Positions 1-10,912 of a stretch of 64,000 nt of DNA are shown here, in pieces (the first letter of the stretch is position 1; each line of letters begins with the position of its first letter). A program made the translations under genes and the position numbers. The stretch covers positions 8,535,167 to 8,599,166 of the forward strand of contig NC_065547.1 of the NCBI RefSeq assembly GCF_022605725.1. The letters are read 5' to 3'. The notes beneath the pieces were generated by a model. It was not told where the DNA came from and did not search any database. It saw only the letters and a program-made list of their open reading frames with translations. This DNA comes from Anthonomus grandis grandis (Eukaryota > Arthropoda > Insecta > Coleoptera > Curculionidae).

Positions 1-155
1 AACCGTCAATCGGGTTGAATGCGATTTCCTAAAGCCGTGCTGTTTTTCATAGAACAATGAATTGAGTTCAAAATACCCTTCAATCTGTGTCTTAAGCAGA
101 GATTCAAAGATCCTTCCGAATATAGGAATTAGCAAAATAGGGCGATAATTTTCAA
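1..155 (-). pseudogene. LINE reverse transcriptase fragment, cut by window edge
   Basis: Read on the minus strand, this stretch encodes the opening of a non-LTR reverse transcriptase: ENYRPI-type motif, then PIFGRIFESLL and a KQHGFRKSHST-type block, all in one frame. Jockey/CR1-like LINEs carry these motifs just before the catalytic palm. The fragment is truncated on its 5' side near position 155 and runs off the window at position 1, so the rest of the element lies outside. It is a retrotransposon relic, not a host gene. Confidence 0.75.
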
Positions 156-704
156 GAATAAAGTTAGGCCCAATATTCAATGCGAAACTCGACTATCTAC
201 AGTTCACACGCTTCAAATCCGTTTCAGCTTATCTGAAAATCGCCTATGACAAATTAAATTGATCGATAAGTTTTGAATGGATCAAACTTTTTCGGTTCAA
301 CTAAAATCGAAAACACGGTTCACAAGTATATTTTTATTCGATTTTTGTTGATCAATAAGAATCGCCTGGTGAGAACCGCGCTTAAGTTCCGTGTGGCGAA
401 TGTGAACTATTGTGTACAGCTGTTGTTTATTGCCGCTGCTGTGAAGCGGGTTGCCTATAAGAAATAACAAACATTGTTACACCGACAGTAATCATTGACA
501 GTGACATTTAACGAAAACATCCAAACCTTTAATAATTTTTATAAACACTTTGCAATAAATACCTGACGGAAACAAAAAAAAAACCCAAACAAATCCAGTT
601 CCAAATTTGGTCGAAAAGCCTCATTATAATTCATAGGTGAGGTATCCAGGATGACTTGAAGGCGTTTCCGACCCGAGCAGACGACAGACAGAGAAAACCA
701 AAAA
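156..704. other. Upstream region of TMEM134, no gene seen
   Basis: No coding signal is supported here. The last 60-100 bases before position 705 probably hold the TMEM134 5' untranslated region. I see no clear TATA box or initiator. Confidence 0.35.
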
Positions 705-3700
705 ATGTCTTCACAATTTTCAAGGCAAAATGGTAAACAGAAGAGATTTTCTATCGACGACGCTTTTGAGGAAGAGACCGACGAGGCCATCAAGGTTTAC
801 GGGGCCACCAGTCCCACCACGCCCAACTGCAAGATTATGGGACAGGGTGACTCTGGAATCGGCATCACTATGGAGAATGGAAGGTATGTACATGGGGCAC
901 AGGTTGGACCCCACATAAGGGGTAATCTTACCTTTATATACCTTTTCTCGGGATCTACGGGATATTTTAAAAAGACAAAACCTTTAAGCTTTAAAAAAGG
1001 TTTTATTTTTCATGGTGTTTGTTGCTGGGGATGATTACCAAATTCGTTAAATCAAATAAAGCTTTATTTGTCTAAAACACCAAGGTGTTATTAAGAAAGC
1101 TGTGGTAAGAAAAAAAACATATACAGGGTGTACGGAAATTATGCATCAGAATTTTGGTGGGCAATTCTACATGAAAAATTAATGCAACAAATTTTTTTGA
1201 AAACTCAAAATTAATGAAGATACAGTTTGTTAAAAAAAAAATCTTATTTTTTTTAATAACTTTTTCTAGTGTACTGATTTTTGTCAAATTTTGCATGCAT
1301 GTTACTATTGTTCATATTCACCCTATTAATTTGACTTTAGTCATCAATGACAAAAGGCTTAAGCTGTCCTTCACCTTAGGAAAATTACAGAATTTTTTTG
1401 TTTTAATTTAATAAAAAAAAAAAAAAAAAAAAACATGCTTTATTGTTATTAACAAAGAAAAATTGTTCTAAACAAAGCTACCTTAAATTACTACCACTAA
1501 ACTTAACCACTACACCCAATACACACTCGAGTTCCAAAACAAAGATCAGAAAACAATACATAAGAACAGCAGAAAAAAAAAACATAAAAAGTAAATTAAA
1601 TTCCATAATTATCCCCTCAAGTATAAGACTGCAAAGAATTCTAACCATACAAACAACTCAAATAAAATTGAAATACTGTAAACTTACACTTAGGGAAAAT
1701 TAGAATGTGTCGACGTAGTATTCATCCAGTGAATATAGTCAAAATCGCTCTTATCGTGCGGGTGTATCCGATTATCAACGACAAACTTTTGTAGTTACGT
1801 TTCATTTCAATTTGCGCAACAACGTTTTTTAACTACAACGCGTCAGATAAACGAAACAGATATATGCAGCGTTAATGTATCAAAAGAAGATAAAATGATA
1901 AATATCAGTGGTTCTTAAACAATTACTTTCATAACAAACATGCCTGTCTTGTTTCGATTGACGGATGACATTATTTGTCACAAGATAATTTAAATTTTAA
2001 ATTATGGAAAAGGAAAAGCCTTTTTGTGGATTTCTAAATCCTCAAGCCAAAAAAATGGTACTTAATGTTATTAATTACTTCGAGAACGAAAAAGAAAATA
2101 AAGGGTTGCCTAAGAATGTACAAGAAGAAGTAGCTAAAGCGCTTGGAATTAGTTTAAGAATGGTGCAAAGGGTTGTATATGAAAACAAGAACAATCTTAT
2201 TCCCAAGAAGGAAAAAAAGTGTAAAAGGAAGAAGCCGAAGACTGAAGATTTAAGTGAATGTGTAAAAATGGAAGTAAGGGATAGGATTTATGAACTATAT
2301 AGGCTAAAAACAAATATAATACTGCCATTTCTGAGTGATGTTTTAAAGCAACGCGGCACGTTGGAAATTGGACTTTCTGCTTTATCAAAATTAATTAAAA
2401 GCATACATTTTCGCTATAAAAAAGACTGCAAAAGAAGATATTTGTGTGAACTACCAAATATTGTGAACCAACAAATAGGATTTTTAAGACAATATACACA
2501 AAATGAAAAATCAAAGTTAAGGAAAGTGGTATTCTTAGATGAAACTTGGATATTTTCAAACGGGAGTGGAATAAAATCTTGGCAAGATGAATCTGTGAAA
2601 AGCGTGAAAAGAAAAAAAGGATGTGGTCAGGGAAAACGATTTATTATTTTACATGCCGGGTCTTCAACGGGATTCGTTCCAGGTGCAAGTTTAATTTTTT
2701 CTTCTAAGTCTAAAAGTATGGATTATCATGGCAATATGAATTGTGAAATGTTTGAAAAATGGTTAAAGGAACAGTTAATACCGAACTTGCAAGAACCTTC
2801 CTTAATAGTATTAGACAATGCGTCGTATCATTCAAGAATTTTGAGTAAACAACCAAATGAAAGTTGGAGAAAAAGCGAAATTTATGAATGGTTAGTAAAA
2901 GAAAATCAGAATCCCTTACCATATATGCTAAAATCCGAACTTCTTTCAATTGCAAAATCGCTGAAAAGACCAAAAATATATGCTGTTGACGAAATAGTAC
3001 GTGAATATGGCCATGAAGTTTTAAGATTGCCACCATACCATTGTCAGTTTAATGCCATTGAGCTTATATGGGCAGGGTCAAAATCTTATTATGAGAAGCA
3101 TGTGGGTGCTGGGCTTAGATCTGACCAGGTTGAAGCTGTTTGGAATGAGGCATTGAATCACATCACAAAGAAGTATTGGCGGAAATCAGTGGATAACACA
3201 GAAAACATTATTAGAACCTGGTGGAAGAGAGAAAAAGTACTCAATATCCAAGTTGAACCATTGATCATTGCTCCATTTGAAGAAGATTCGGAAAATGACG
3301 AAGAGTTTTCCGACTCTGTTAGTGATAATGATAGTTATAATTAGTTTCTTTTTTTAGTCAAATTTGTTACTTCATTTTTACACATTCACTCAAATCTTCA
3401 GTCTTCGGCTTCTTCCTTTTACACTTTGTTTCCTGCTTGGAAATAAGATTGTTCTTGTTTTCATATACAACCTTTTGCACCATTCTTAAACTAATTCCAA
3501 GTGCTTTAGCTACTTCTACTTGTACATTCTAAGCAATCCCTTATTTTCTTTTTCTTTATTAAAATAATTAGTTTTCTTTTTGCATTTCGTTTATTATTTA
3601 GGTATGATTAAAAAATACAATTTTTTTTTTAAACAAAGCTAAGTAAATAAATTGGTGAATGCGCTGGGAGATAGATATGCCCGGCGCATTCTCCATTTTT

Positions 3701-6700
3701 TTAATAGTTAGTTAGTAATCTTTTTTTGCCTTGTAATGTGTAAATAAATAAATATTCATAAGAAAACGACGTTTAAAAGAACTGTCGTAGCTCCCCTCGT
3801 ATTTATCTTTTTAAAAAAAGCTAAGTAAATAAATAAATGAATGCCCTGGGAGATAGAAATGCCCGCCGCATTAACCAGTTTTTTTTAGTTATTTTTTATC
3901 TTTTTTTGACTTTTAACTGATATAAAAGAAAACACAACTTTTTAAATTTTCTGTGCATCAACGTATAGATTGGGTCGAACGACAAATAATAAATCATAAA
4001 ATTAAAATGTCAGTTTAAAAGTGTATAGTTTCCCAATAATTATTACAAAAAAACACAATCACACATAAACAAAGAAGAAGACAAGATCAAATAATCGTTA
4101 AAAATTAAACGCTGTGCCCTGAAATCTACAAACTAGTATGTTATGCACATACATAGGGTCATGCTAAATCGTATACTAATTTCTCAAAAATTTAGGTAAC
4201 AATCATTTTTAAATGAAATATGTACAATTTTAATGAAAGGCTAAAGAGGCATTTTTGCTCTCATAAAAAAATATAAAATGTATAGATTTAGATATTATTG
4301 CGTAAAGAAAAATTGTTATTTAGAATTCCGTCTATTTCGGACAATTTTTCAAAATAGAAAAGTAAATATTATGTCTGGCAACTTAGCAGAATATCGGGGA
4401 TTCTAGACATATACCGATGAGGCGTATACCCAACGGGCTTTATACTTATGGGCTTTTTCACGTCATGAACGGAAATAACCTACGTATGTTTTACATGTCG
4501 AATCTCGGATACGTAGTATTCCGCAGACATTTTTATGGCGTTAAAGGCATCACGTCAGTTAATAATTATGATCTAAGGTGTATACCCGGCTTTAATATGT
4601 CACATGACGGCGTTCAATGTATTGTCGAACTCTCGAGGAAATAACATTTTGGCAGCCACCGATTTTTCAATTTGATTCATATTACGTGGTGACCTTTGAA
4701 CCCGCACGATAAGAGCGAAGGCGACTATAGTAACATTTTTCGCTCAAAAGTATTTTCAATTTACGTTTAAAAGTGTCAAAACATGTTGCCTCCCTGATTC
4801 CACCTGGTAAACGATTGAAAATTTTGATTCCCTCGTAGAAAATAGGATATTTTATAGATTTTTTAGTTAATGTGGAGGAGGGGATTGGAAGATTTAAATC
4901 GTTCACTTGACGCGTTAAGTATCTTGGATTTGGGGTTATAAATTTAAAGCGATTTGCAAAAAGTAAGCAGGCCACTTCCTGAATGTAGAGGGAGAAGACA
5001 GTGTGTATGCCCAGCCTAACAAATAATGGGCGACACGAATCTCTTGGTTAAGCCCCACAGATGTAACGTACAGCACGCTTCTGTAAAACAAGCAGCATTT
5101 GTAGAAGGTAGGCGGCTACATTACCCCAGAAGCAAATGGCATACCTAAGGTGCATTCAATTAATGAAAAATATACAGATTTTCCAAACTCCATGCCAAGC
5201 TCCAGTAAAATAAAAAGTAAAATTTGGATGTCAAATTAGTAAAGAGCATGAAAATATCTTTTAAAAAGGTGCTCTTGTTGCATCATCGTTGAATTAATGG
5301 ATTCCGAGAATTTTTTAATTGTTAATGTAGAATTTCCCACTGAAATCATGACGCGTAATTTCCCTGTTTTTTTTTTACATATAAACACAACAAACAAGTA
5401 ACAAGAAAATAAAAAAAATTAATAGCACAACACAAATATACCAGTAAGAAATTAAAATCTAAAATATGTCCATTATTAATGCTTAAACAGTACCTAAATT
5501 ACAATCTCAATTACAAGCTCAAGCAAGAGACATCACATAGTGTATATAAAAACACAACTAAGTTCAAAAATGCTCTGTAAAGTATTCCTCCAAGCTATAA
5601 AATGCCTTATGAAGCAGGATTATTTTTACCTGCTGTCGAAAATGTTTATATGTTTGAATCTTCCGAATTGACTGGGGAAGATGATTAAATATTTTTTGCT
5701 CCTGTAAAAAAACTTTGTGTCAAACTAGAAGTAGGTATTGATAAATTTATGTTAAAAGATGACCTGGTATGATTTAAGTTAACAGAGATAATTAATTTCC
5801 CCTAGGAAATGTGAAGTCCCTTATAAATTTCCAATGCATTAGATTTTCAAATCAATATTATAATTATTGTAAAACAGTGGTTTAATTTTTTAAGTAAATG
5901 TCATCACTTTACACTTAGAAATATTTAATTCCAGTTTGTTGGTTACACACCATTCATGCAGGATATTTAATTGTTCTTGGAGAAAAACATTCTTCTGTAC
6001 AATTTTAAGTCATCAGCAGTACATACATATCAATGACATATGCGGAGTTAGATCTTAATATATTTATGGAAATTAGTTCTGAGAAATGTTAATAATGTTA
6101 TAGAATGGAGTGAAGAAAATGCATTTAACTTTAATAGCAAAAAAACTTCTAATATGTCTATAAATCTTATAACACACAATATGCACGATGTAATGCTTGG
6201 AGAATCTAATAGTGAGGTAAGCCATAGTAAGGGACTGGGAGTGTTGTAATAGAAATGTAAATAAATTGCAACATAATACAAAGATGAATCATTATAAGAA
6301 CAAATAAGAGTTTTAATGTTGAATATTGTTTAAAACTGTTTCAATAGCTTGATGCTACTAAGGTTGGAGTATGGAAGTCTAATAGGGTCTCCCCAATATG
6401 AAGTTTAGAGCAAAACAATAGAACCAATTTGGGGGTCAACAGGCATTTTTTGACTTACTACCACATCTCACCTTATAGAAACATTTGGGATCTTTTGGAA
6501 AAATAATTTTTTGGATATGAAACATCATTCCATGGCGATCGTCCATGAATTTTGGATCTCTTAGTGACATTTATACCAATATGGGGGTCAAACATGCCTT
6601 TTTTGACTTTCTACTGCATCTTACTTTAGAGAAACATTCTGCATCTTTTAGGAAAATTATTTTTTGGAGGTGACTAGACCAATTACAGACATGAAACATC

Positions 6701-9153
6701 ATTTCATAGTGATCTTTCATGAATTGTTTATCTCTGAGCGTCACATACATTTCTCAAGTGTATGTTCCGGTTTTGTGACCATCACTTGCTGTTGTGACAA
6801 TTTAATAGATTGTCTTTGGAAGATCAACATGTCAAGAATTTCTCAGAAAATCTTCAATCAATTCTTATAAAACATGCAATTATTAAAATATTTATACTGG
6901 CTACCTTAATCTTTTGCAAAAAATAATTGAGGTCTTTATGCTGTTCAGACTTAGACCTTACTATTTTTGTTCATAATGTAATTATTGTTAAATATACTAT
7001 GTTTATACTGCATACATGATTACTCATATTTGTTTTGTTATGGATCTTGCATTTTGTATATTTATATAGATATACAAAAGATATAGATATAGAGATATAC
7101 ATATAGTTGTGTTTCAATATTATTATTATTATTATTATTATAATGTCTATAATTGGCCTCCTGGCTGTTGATGCTGTATAAATAGGTGTTGTGCATAAAT
7201 ATGCTATATCACAAAATACAGTAGGAGTGTCCCAGGGTAGCATATTGGGACCTATTCTGTTTATGATTTTTGTTAATGATTTCATTTTTAAAATGCATTA
7301 CCCATATTGCAATATAACACAATTTGCAGATTACACGAATCTGGCAGTAAAAGCATTTAATATCAATGAACTTACTGAAAGGGAGGAGTTTGTATTTAAA
7401 TTGACAGATAATTGGTTTAAGAACAACAGCCTATGTCTAAATAAAGAAAAAACTAATCTAATTCTATTCAGGACCAAATTAGAAAAACCTTATTCACTTA
7501 TAATAAGTAATTCCCAGTTTAAAATAAGAACCAGTACTAAGTTTTTGGGTATTTTTGTTGATGAGTTTTTAACCCGGTTTTACCATATAGAATATCTGAA
7601 TGGAAAACTCAATCAAATTTGTTACTGTATTAGATTTGTTTCAAGATATATGGATGAGTCATCTATACGAATATTTTGCGAATTTCGAAAGCAAAAGAAA
7701 TGTTTGTAACACAGAAACGTCTTGTTAAAATAATGTGTAAATTGCCTTTTCTACAAGCATGTCGTGGCATCTTTAGATCTAAGAAAATTATGACCATCTG
7801 TATATATTTGAACTATTGATGTTTCTTTTTAAAAATAGGCAGAGTTTGTTCCCAGCAAATATCAATTACAACTATAGTACACGTACAAATAATATCCCTT
7901 TTCCAGTACATCGCTTAACCTTGTATGAGAAGGGTCCTTATTATATGGGCATTAAGCTTTATAATAATTTAAGTAGCAATATAAAAAACATTACAAGTGA
8001 GAAGCAGTTTAAACTAAAATTAAAGCAGTTCTTAACTAATCTTGAGCCTTATAGTATTGAGAAATATTTGAACAGTTAGAATTACTAATATTATTGATTT
8101 ATTAGTATTAGGTTGTTTGTGTTGTGTACCTAATAGGGTAGTTAAGGATCGTTGACGTCATTTCACTTTATATTTGTTTTCTTGCAGCTATTGTATTAAT
8201 TTATATAATCTGAAATAAAGAAATTAAAAAAAATGTATTATATCAATCAAATAAACCTTTATTGTAAATTTGGCAAAGCCAAAAGAAGAATCAGTATTAA
8301 TCCAAACTTCAATATAGCCAATACATTGGCATTTTTGAATAAAGACTAAGTTAAGAAAACAGCAACTCTAACCGCTAGGTATGCATAAAATGAATACTTA
8401 TGTCAGATCTGTTAATTAAAGTTGAGGCACAGCAGTCTTTTTTCGATTATCAGAGCTAAAAAAATGTTAACATCCATCGATTAACACCCTATATACTTTT
8501 TAGGGCCCAAACCAAAAACTACTCTTGGTATTATAATTAGTCAGCATTAATATTAGTTTTAACTCAGTTTTAACACCATTCAATGTATGGTGTAACACCA
8601 TTCAGTGTATGGTGTTCATCAACTCTCAGATAAACATGTAAACCCTGTAAATAAAACATCATTTAAAGCTGAAACAATTTTGAAGCCTGATATTTTTTAA
8701 GAACCTTGTAGATCTAACCTGTACGCCATAATCTTATTTATATTAGGGGTTACAAGTCTGTAACGGACACGTCCAGGGATAGCGATTCCTTAATACATGA
8801 CTCCTATGACTGGTCAAGAGAGGAGGACTTTCACAGATCTTGTTTTACCCATCCGAAAGTGAGAGAAAATTGGAGGATGGTTTTGGCAGCTACAATTTTA
8901 CTTCTTATAGGGATGGGACTTTTGGTTACTGGCACATTGACTCTGAGCGAGCCCAATTCTGTTTTACAAGCTTCAGTGTTTTTGTTAGCAGGTACACCTT
9001 ATTGTAGATATCTGAATATGGTTTATCGTAATCTTCTTTGTTTTTGTAGGTTTTATTTGCTTCATACCAGGAGCATACCATGTAGTGTACATTTACCTTG
9101 CAGCGAAAGGTAAAAGGGGCTACCACTTTCATAATTTACCTCTGTTCACCTGA
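705..9153 (+). CDS. TMEM134: TMEM134 homologue, three coding exons
   Basis: Coding exons are 705-883, 8747-8991 and 9050-9153, joining to a 175-residue protein. Phases fit exactly (AG|G at the first junction, G|GT at the second). Donors are gtatgt and gtacac; acceptors are tattag and ttgtag. The N-terminal 95 residues are acidic and serine-rich, followed by a KVRENWRMVLA motif. A membrane segment spans about residues 104-124 and a second about 136-158, containing the PGAYHVVYIY motif, with a short HFHNLPLF tail. This order matches the TMEM134/TMEM230 (DUF872) family; human TMEM134 is slightly longer. The family are small two-pass membrane proteins of unclear molecular role. Intron 1 is 7.9 kb and loaded with transposon relics; intron 2 is 58 bp. 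AATAAA near 9731 is a possible polyadenylation signal. Confidence 0.88.
1411..1703. repeat. Poly-A run and AT-rich low-complexity stretch in TMEM134 intron 1
   Basis: A run of about 21 A begins near 1413, followed by sequence with an open frame of about 86 codons that resembles nothing I know. The A run may be a retroposon tail but no body was identified. The rest of 884-2003 shows no recognisable gene. Confidence 0.35.
2004..3344 (+). CDS. Sailor-like DD82E transposase (IS630-Tc1-mariner group)
   Basis: Intact 446-codon frame from ATG at 2004. It encodes an N-terminal helix-turn-helix (about residues 15-60, AKALGISLRMVQRVV), a basic linker, then a DDE catalytic domain: VFLDETW near residue 178, IVLDNASYHS near 270, and CQFNAIELIW near 353. 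I count 82 residues between the second Asp and the final Glu. That unusually long spacing is the signature of the Sailor (DD82E) group rather than DD34E Tc1 or DD34D mariner. The C-terminus is acidic (EEDSENDEEFSDSVSDND). It lies in TMEM134 intron 1 in the same orientation as the host gene. I could not identify convincing terminal inverted repeats. The frame has no stops or frameshifts, so this is a young or potentially active copy. Confidence 0.85.
   Translation: MEKEKPFCGFLNPQAKKMVLNVINYFENEKENKGLPKNVQEEVAKALGISLRMVQRVVYENKNNLIPKKEKKCKRKKPKTEDLSECVKMEVRDRIYELYRLKTNIILPFLSDVLKQRGTLEIGLSALSKLIKSIHFRYKKDCKRRYLCELPNIVNQQIGFLRQYTQNEKSKLRKVVFLDETWIFSNGSGIKSWQDESVKSVKRKKGCGQGKRFIILHAGSSTGFVPGASLIFSSKSKSMDYHGNMNCEMFEKWLKEQLIPNLQEPSLIVLDNASYHSRILSKQPNESWRKSEIYEWLVKENQNPLPYMLKSELLSIAKSLKRPKIYAVDEIVREYGHEVLRLPPYHCQFNAIELIWAGSKSYYEKHVGAGLRSDQVEAVWNEALNHITKKYWRKSVDNTENIIRTWWKREKVLNIQVEPLIIAPFEEDSENDEEFSDSVSDNDSYN
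3366..3573 (-). repeat. Inverted partial copy of the DD82E transposase 5' region
   Basis: The minus strand of this stretch repeats about 2066-2277, the part of the transposase encoding the helix-turn-helix and basic linker, at roughly 90% identity. It starts about 20 bp after the transposase stop codon, pointing back at it. The two copies would form a hairpin with a stem of about 200 bp and a loop of about 1.1 kb. The inverted copy carries differences that break its frame. Confidence 0.85.
3635..3885 (+). repeat. Direct repeat pair with internal palindrome
   Basis: Two copies of a segment of about 65 bp start near 3635 and 3817. Both open with AAAGCTAAGTAAATAAAT. They continue with a GAATGC / GCATTC hairpin around a GGGAGATAGA core. 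The first copy pairs GAATGCGC with GCGCATTC; in the second the arms are partly mutated. They may be terminal or subterminal repeats of the neighbouring element or of a small MITE. Confidence 0.6.
3886..4655. other. Intron sequence without recognised feature
   Basis: An open frame of 75 codons at 4417-4644 has fewer AT-rich codons than its surroundings but matches no family I recognise. Otherwise AT-rich intron. Confidence 0.3.
4656..5165 (-). pseudogene. LINE ORF2 C-terminal remnant
   Basis: The minus strand encodes, with a stop near 5055, the tail of a LINE ORF2: YAICFWGN, VLQKRAVRYI, then a Pro-rich block and FYEGIKIFNRLPGGIRE ... FKRKLKILL. The Y-W, LQKRA and IFNxLP...FKxxLK succession is typical of the region after the reverse transcriptase in CR1/Jockey-like elements. 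Endonuclease and polymerase parts are missing. Confidence 0.75.
5540..6040 (-). pseudogene. LINE reverse transcriptase remnant (ADDLKLY motif)
   Basis: Minus-strand reading gives ADDLKLY near 6020 (a decayed YADD box), LQEQLNILHEWCVTNKLELN with an SKCKVM block near 5900-5960, and, after a gap, GAKNIFNHLPQSIRKI with a HFRQQVKIIL tail near 5600-5700. Frames shift between blocks. The stretch 5166-5540 is probably the AT-rich 3' end of this or the neighbouring LINE. Confidence 0.65.
6070..6400 (+). pseudogene. LINE reverse transcriptase remnant, opposite orientation
   Basis: Plus-strand pieces read VNNVIEWSEENAFNFNSKKT, a typical post-YADD LINE block, followed near 6350 by LLRLEYGSLIGSP, the post-RT block. 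Stops and frame changes show it is dead. It abuts the minus-strand LINE at 5540-6040 head to head. Confidence 0.55.
6411..6750 (+). repeat. Diverged tandem duplication, unit about 165 bp
   Basis: The segment opening ACCAATTTGGGGGTCAAC near 6421 recurs near 6576 as ACCAATATGGGGGTCAAA. Both copies continue through TTTTTTGACTT, GAAACATT, ATCTTTTGGAAAA and GAAACATCAT blocks. The second copy has a short insertion. Confidence 0.65.
7064..7141 (+). repeat. Microsatellites (TATAGA)n-like and (ATT)n
   Basis: TATAGA/ATATAG-type repeats at about 7064-7106 are followed by (ATT)n at 7118-7140, directly upstream of the LINE fragment at 7191. Confidence 0.8.
7191..8212 (+). pseudogene. 5'-truncated LINE: reverse transcriptase and ORF2 tail
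   Basis: The reverse transcriptase part carries GVSQGSILGPILFMIFVNDF and FADYTNLAV, where the catalytic FADD is changed to FADY. LCLNKEKTNLILF and TKFLGIFVDEFL follow. After a frameshift near 7700, 7816-8079 encodes the usual ORF2 tail (YSTRTNNIPFPVHR, ... GIKLYNNLSSNIKN). AATAAA then an A-rich tail occurs near 8213-8232. The endonuclease is absent. It lies in TMEM134 intron 1 in the sense orientation. Confidence 0.8.
8571..8614 (+). repeat. 22-bp tandem duplication
   Basis: TAACACCATTCAATGTATGG then TG, followed at 8593 by the same 22 bases with one change. Each unit contains a small palindrome (CACCAT...ATGGTG). Confidence 0.85.
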
Positions 9154-10168
9154 ATAGCTCACCTTATATTAGTTAGATAGTAAGGTTAGGAATAGTTAAG
9201 GGGTCTTCCATAGTTGATTATAAGTTGTGCTTATATAATGTGACATATCTATGGAGGATTTCTGATTAACTGCATTTTAGTGCTTTTAAACGTTTTCAGC
9301 ACTCGGTTTTCTGATGTTTCTTTTGCACTTTTGGGATCAGTTTGTGTGATAAGTTTTAGTTTTATTAAAAACACTCGAAAAAAAGCTTTAATGAAGGATG
9401 ATGATGTGTGAACACATGATTTGTGTTCCTAGGTTAGGTGTTTAGAAAATTGGATTCTTTAGAAGCCTTTTTTTCTTAAGTTTCTTTTTATGGCATATAA
9501 TATTGTAAAATGACCAGGATATGAGAAGTTAATCAATAATCAAAAATTAATAGTATGTCATTTTACTATTATTACATAAAAATAGAGCCTTGAGCTAGCT
9601 TCCTGTTGTATATATTTCTTAATTTTATTTAAATGAGAGTGAAATCAGATTATTTTCAATATCTGAATTGTATTAATAACCATGTAATATGTTCTTGTGG
9701 ATAAGAGAGATCTTAAATATATTCTTAAATGAATAAAATCTCTCTTATATTTGTGCTGTGCCATGTGTATCCAAAATAATTTCTTTTCGCGAATGGTTCT
9801 TCCAAAGGAAGAAAATTGAAAGAAAACACTCGATTTAGGTGTATTTTTGTAATATGTAACTTTGAAACCAAAGTGATTGTTGTCATTTTAAATGCAATTG
9901 TAGGTAAGTTATTTATAGTGTATTGATCAATAATTTTAAATAAATATTATAGTGATGAATTAACGGTTGTTTTCTTAATAAAAACTACTAGGATTGTATG
10001 TACAATGTTTATTTTAAATTGGATTAATATTGGCACAAGGAAATATAAATGCTAATATTTACATCTTTTTTTTTGTAAACATAAATGTGTTAAAATTAAT
10101 ATCAAAATCGTATACTGAAAAAAATATTATTTATTTGTCTCTATTACCTAAAATAATAACAATTTTAA
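9154..10168. other. TMEM134 3' flank
   Basis: Probable 3' untranslated region with possible AATAAA signals near 9731 and 9948. No further gene seen. A TTAA at 10165-10168 is the left target duplication of the next element. Confidence 0.4.
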
Positions 10169-10370
10169 CACGTTGACGGACACTTGGGTTGGTTACCGGC
10201 AGACAAGTAGAAACCAAGTGTCATCTTTTGGACAGGATTTCTTAGGTTGAATTTCGCTTTTCACCTGTTACACGTCTTGCACCTTCAGTATACACGTGGA
10301 ATAGTGCGATCGTGTTTTCTCTTCAATTTATAGTTGTTGAAGGCTGCTGAAGCTTTCAAATAAGCAACAA

Positions 10371-10640
10371 TGAATCAGTACGGAAAATAGCAGTTCGGAT
10401 AGTGAAGGTAATCAACTACAGATGAGGAATATAAAGAACCGGAAAATGATGAAACAATACCTATAAGAAATTTTTCTCTTCATGCAGATGCCGTTGGGAC
10501 TCGTTTGGATATAGACGAAAATGTTTCTCCAACTGAGGTTTTTAGAAGATATGGGATTGTGCCATAAATCTTTGCAATCAATTAATGCTATATACAACTC
10601 ATAGTAGGCAAATGATATCAAAAATACTGATACGAAATAA
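10371..10640 (+). pseudogene. piggyBac transposase N-terminal remnant
   Basis: Begins MNQ and, across frameshifts, shows an acidic DEEYKEPENDET stretch and DENVSPTEVFRRYG, which fits the SPLEAW/FF-type block near the piggyBac N-terminus. A decayed ANDIKNTDTK block near 10606-10640 resembles the NxYAxxIK motif that follows. An in-frame stop is present near 10566. Confidence 0.55.
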
Positions 10641-10912
10641 TGTAAAAGTCTTTGAATATATATATATATATAATTAAAAAAAAATACAAATACCTTGGTA
10701 CCAAGATAACCACTGCTTCCAGGAAATGAGAATTTGAATAGAAAAGGCAAGATCAGCGTTTATAAAAATGAACAAGATATTCTGCACAAGAGATATCAGT
10801 TTGGCCTTGAAAATCAGATTGCTGAGATGCTATGTGCTGCTTTACATGGACCCCAAAGAAAGAAGACTACAGGCTTTCGAACGCTGGACATGCCGGAGAA
10901 TACTAAAAATTA

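Noticed and set aside
1121..1145. TACAGGGTGTACGG, resembling a common insect transposon end
   Set aside because: No matching inverted end was found nearby, so no element could be defined.
4417..4644. 75-codon open frame
   Set aside because: No recognisable domain, no splice context, and surrounded by intron debris.
7816..8079. Independent small gene
   Set aside because: It is the ORF2 tail of the LINE starting at 7191, separated by a frameshift.
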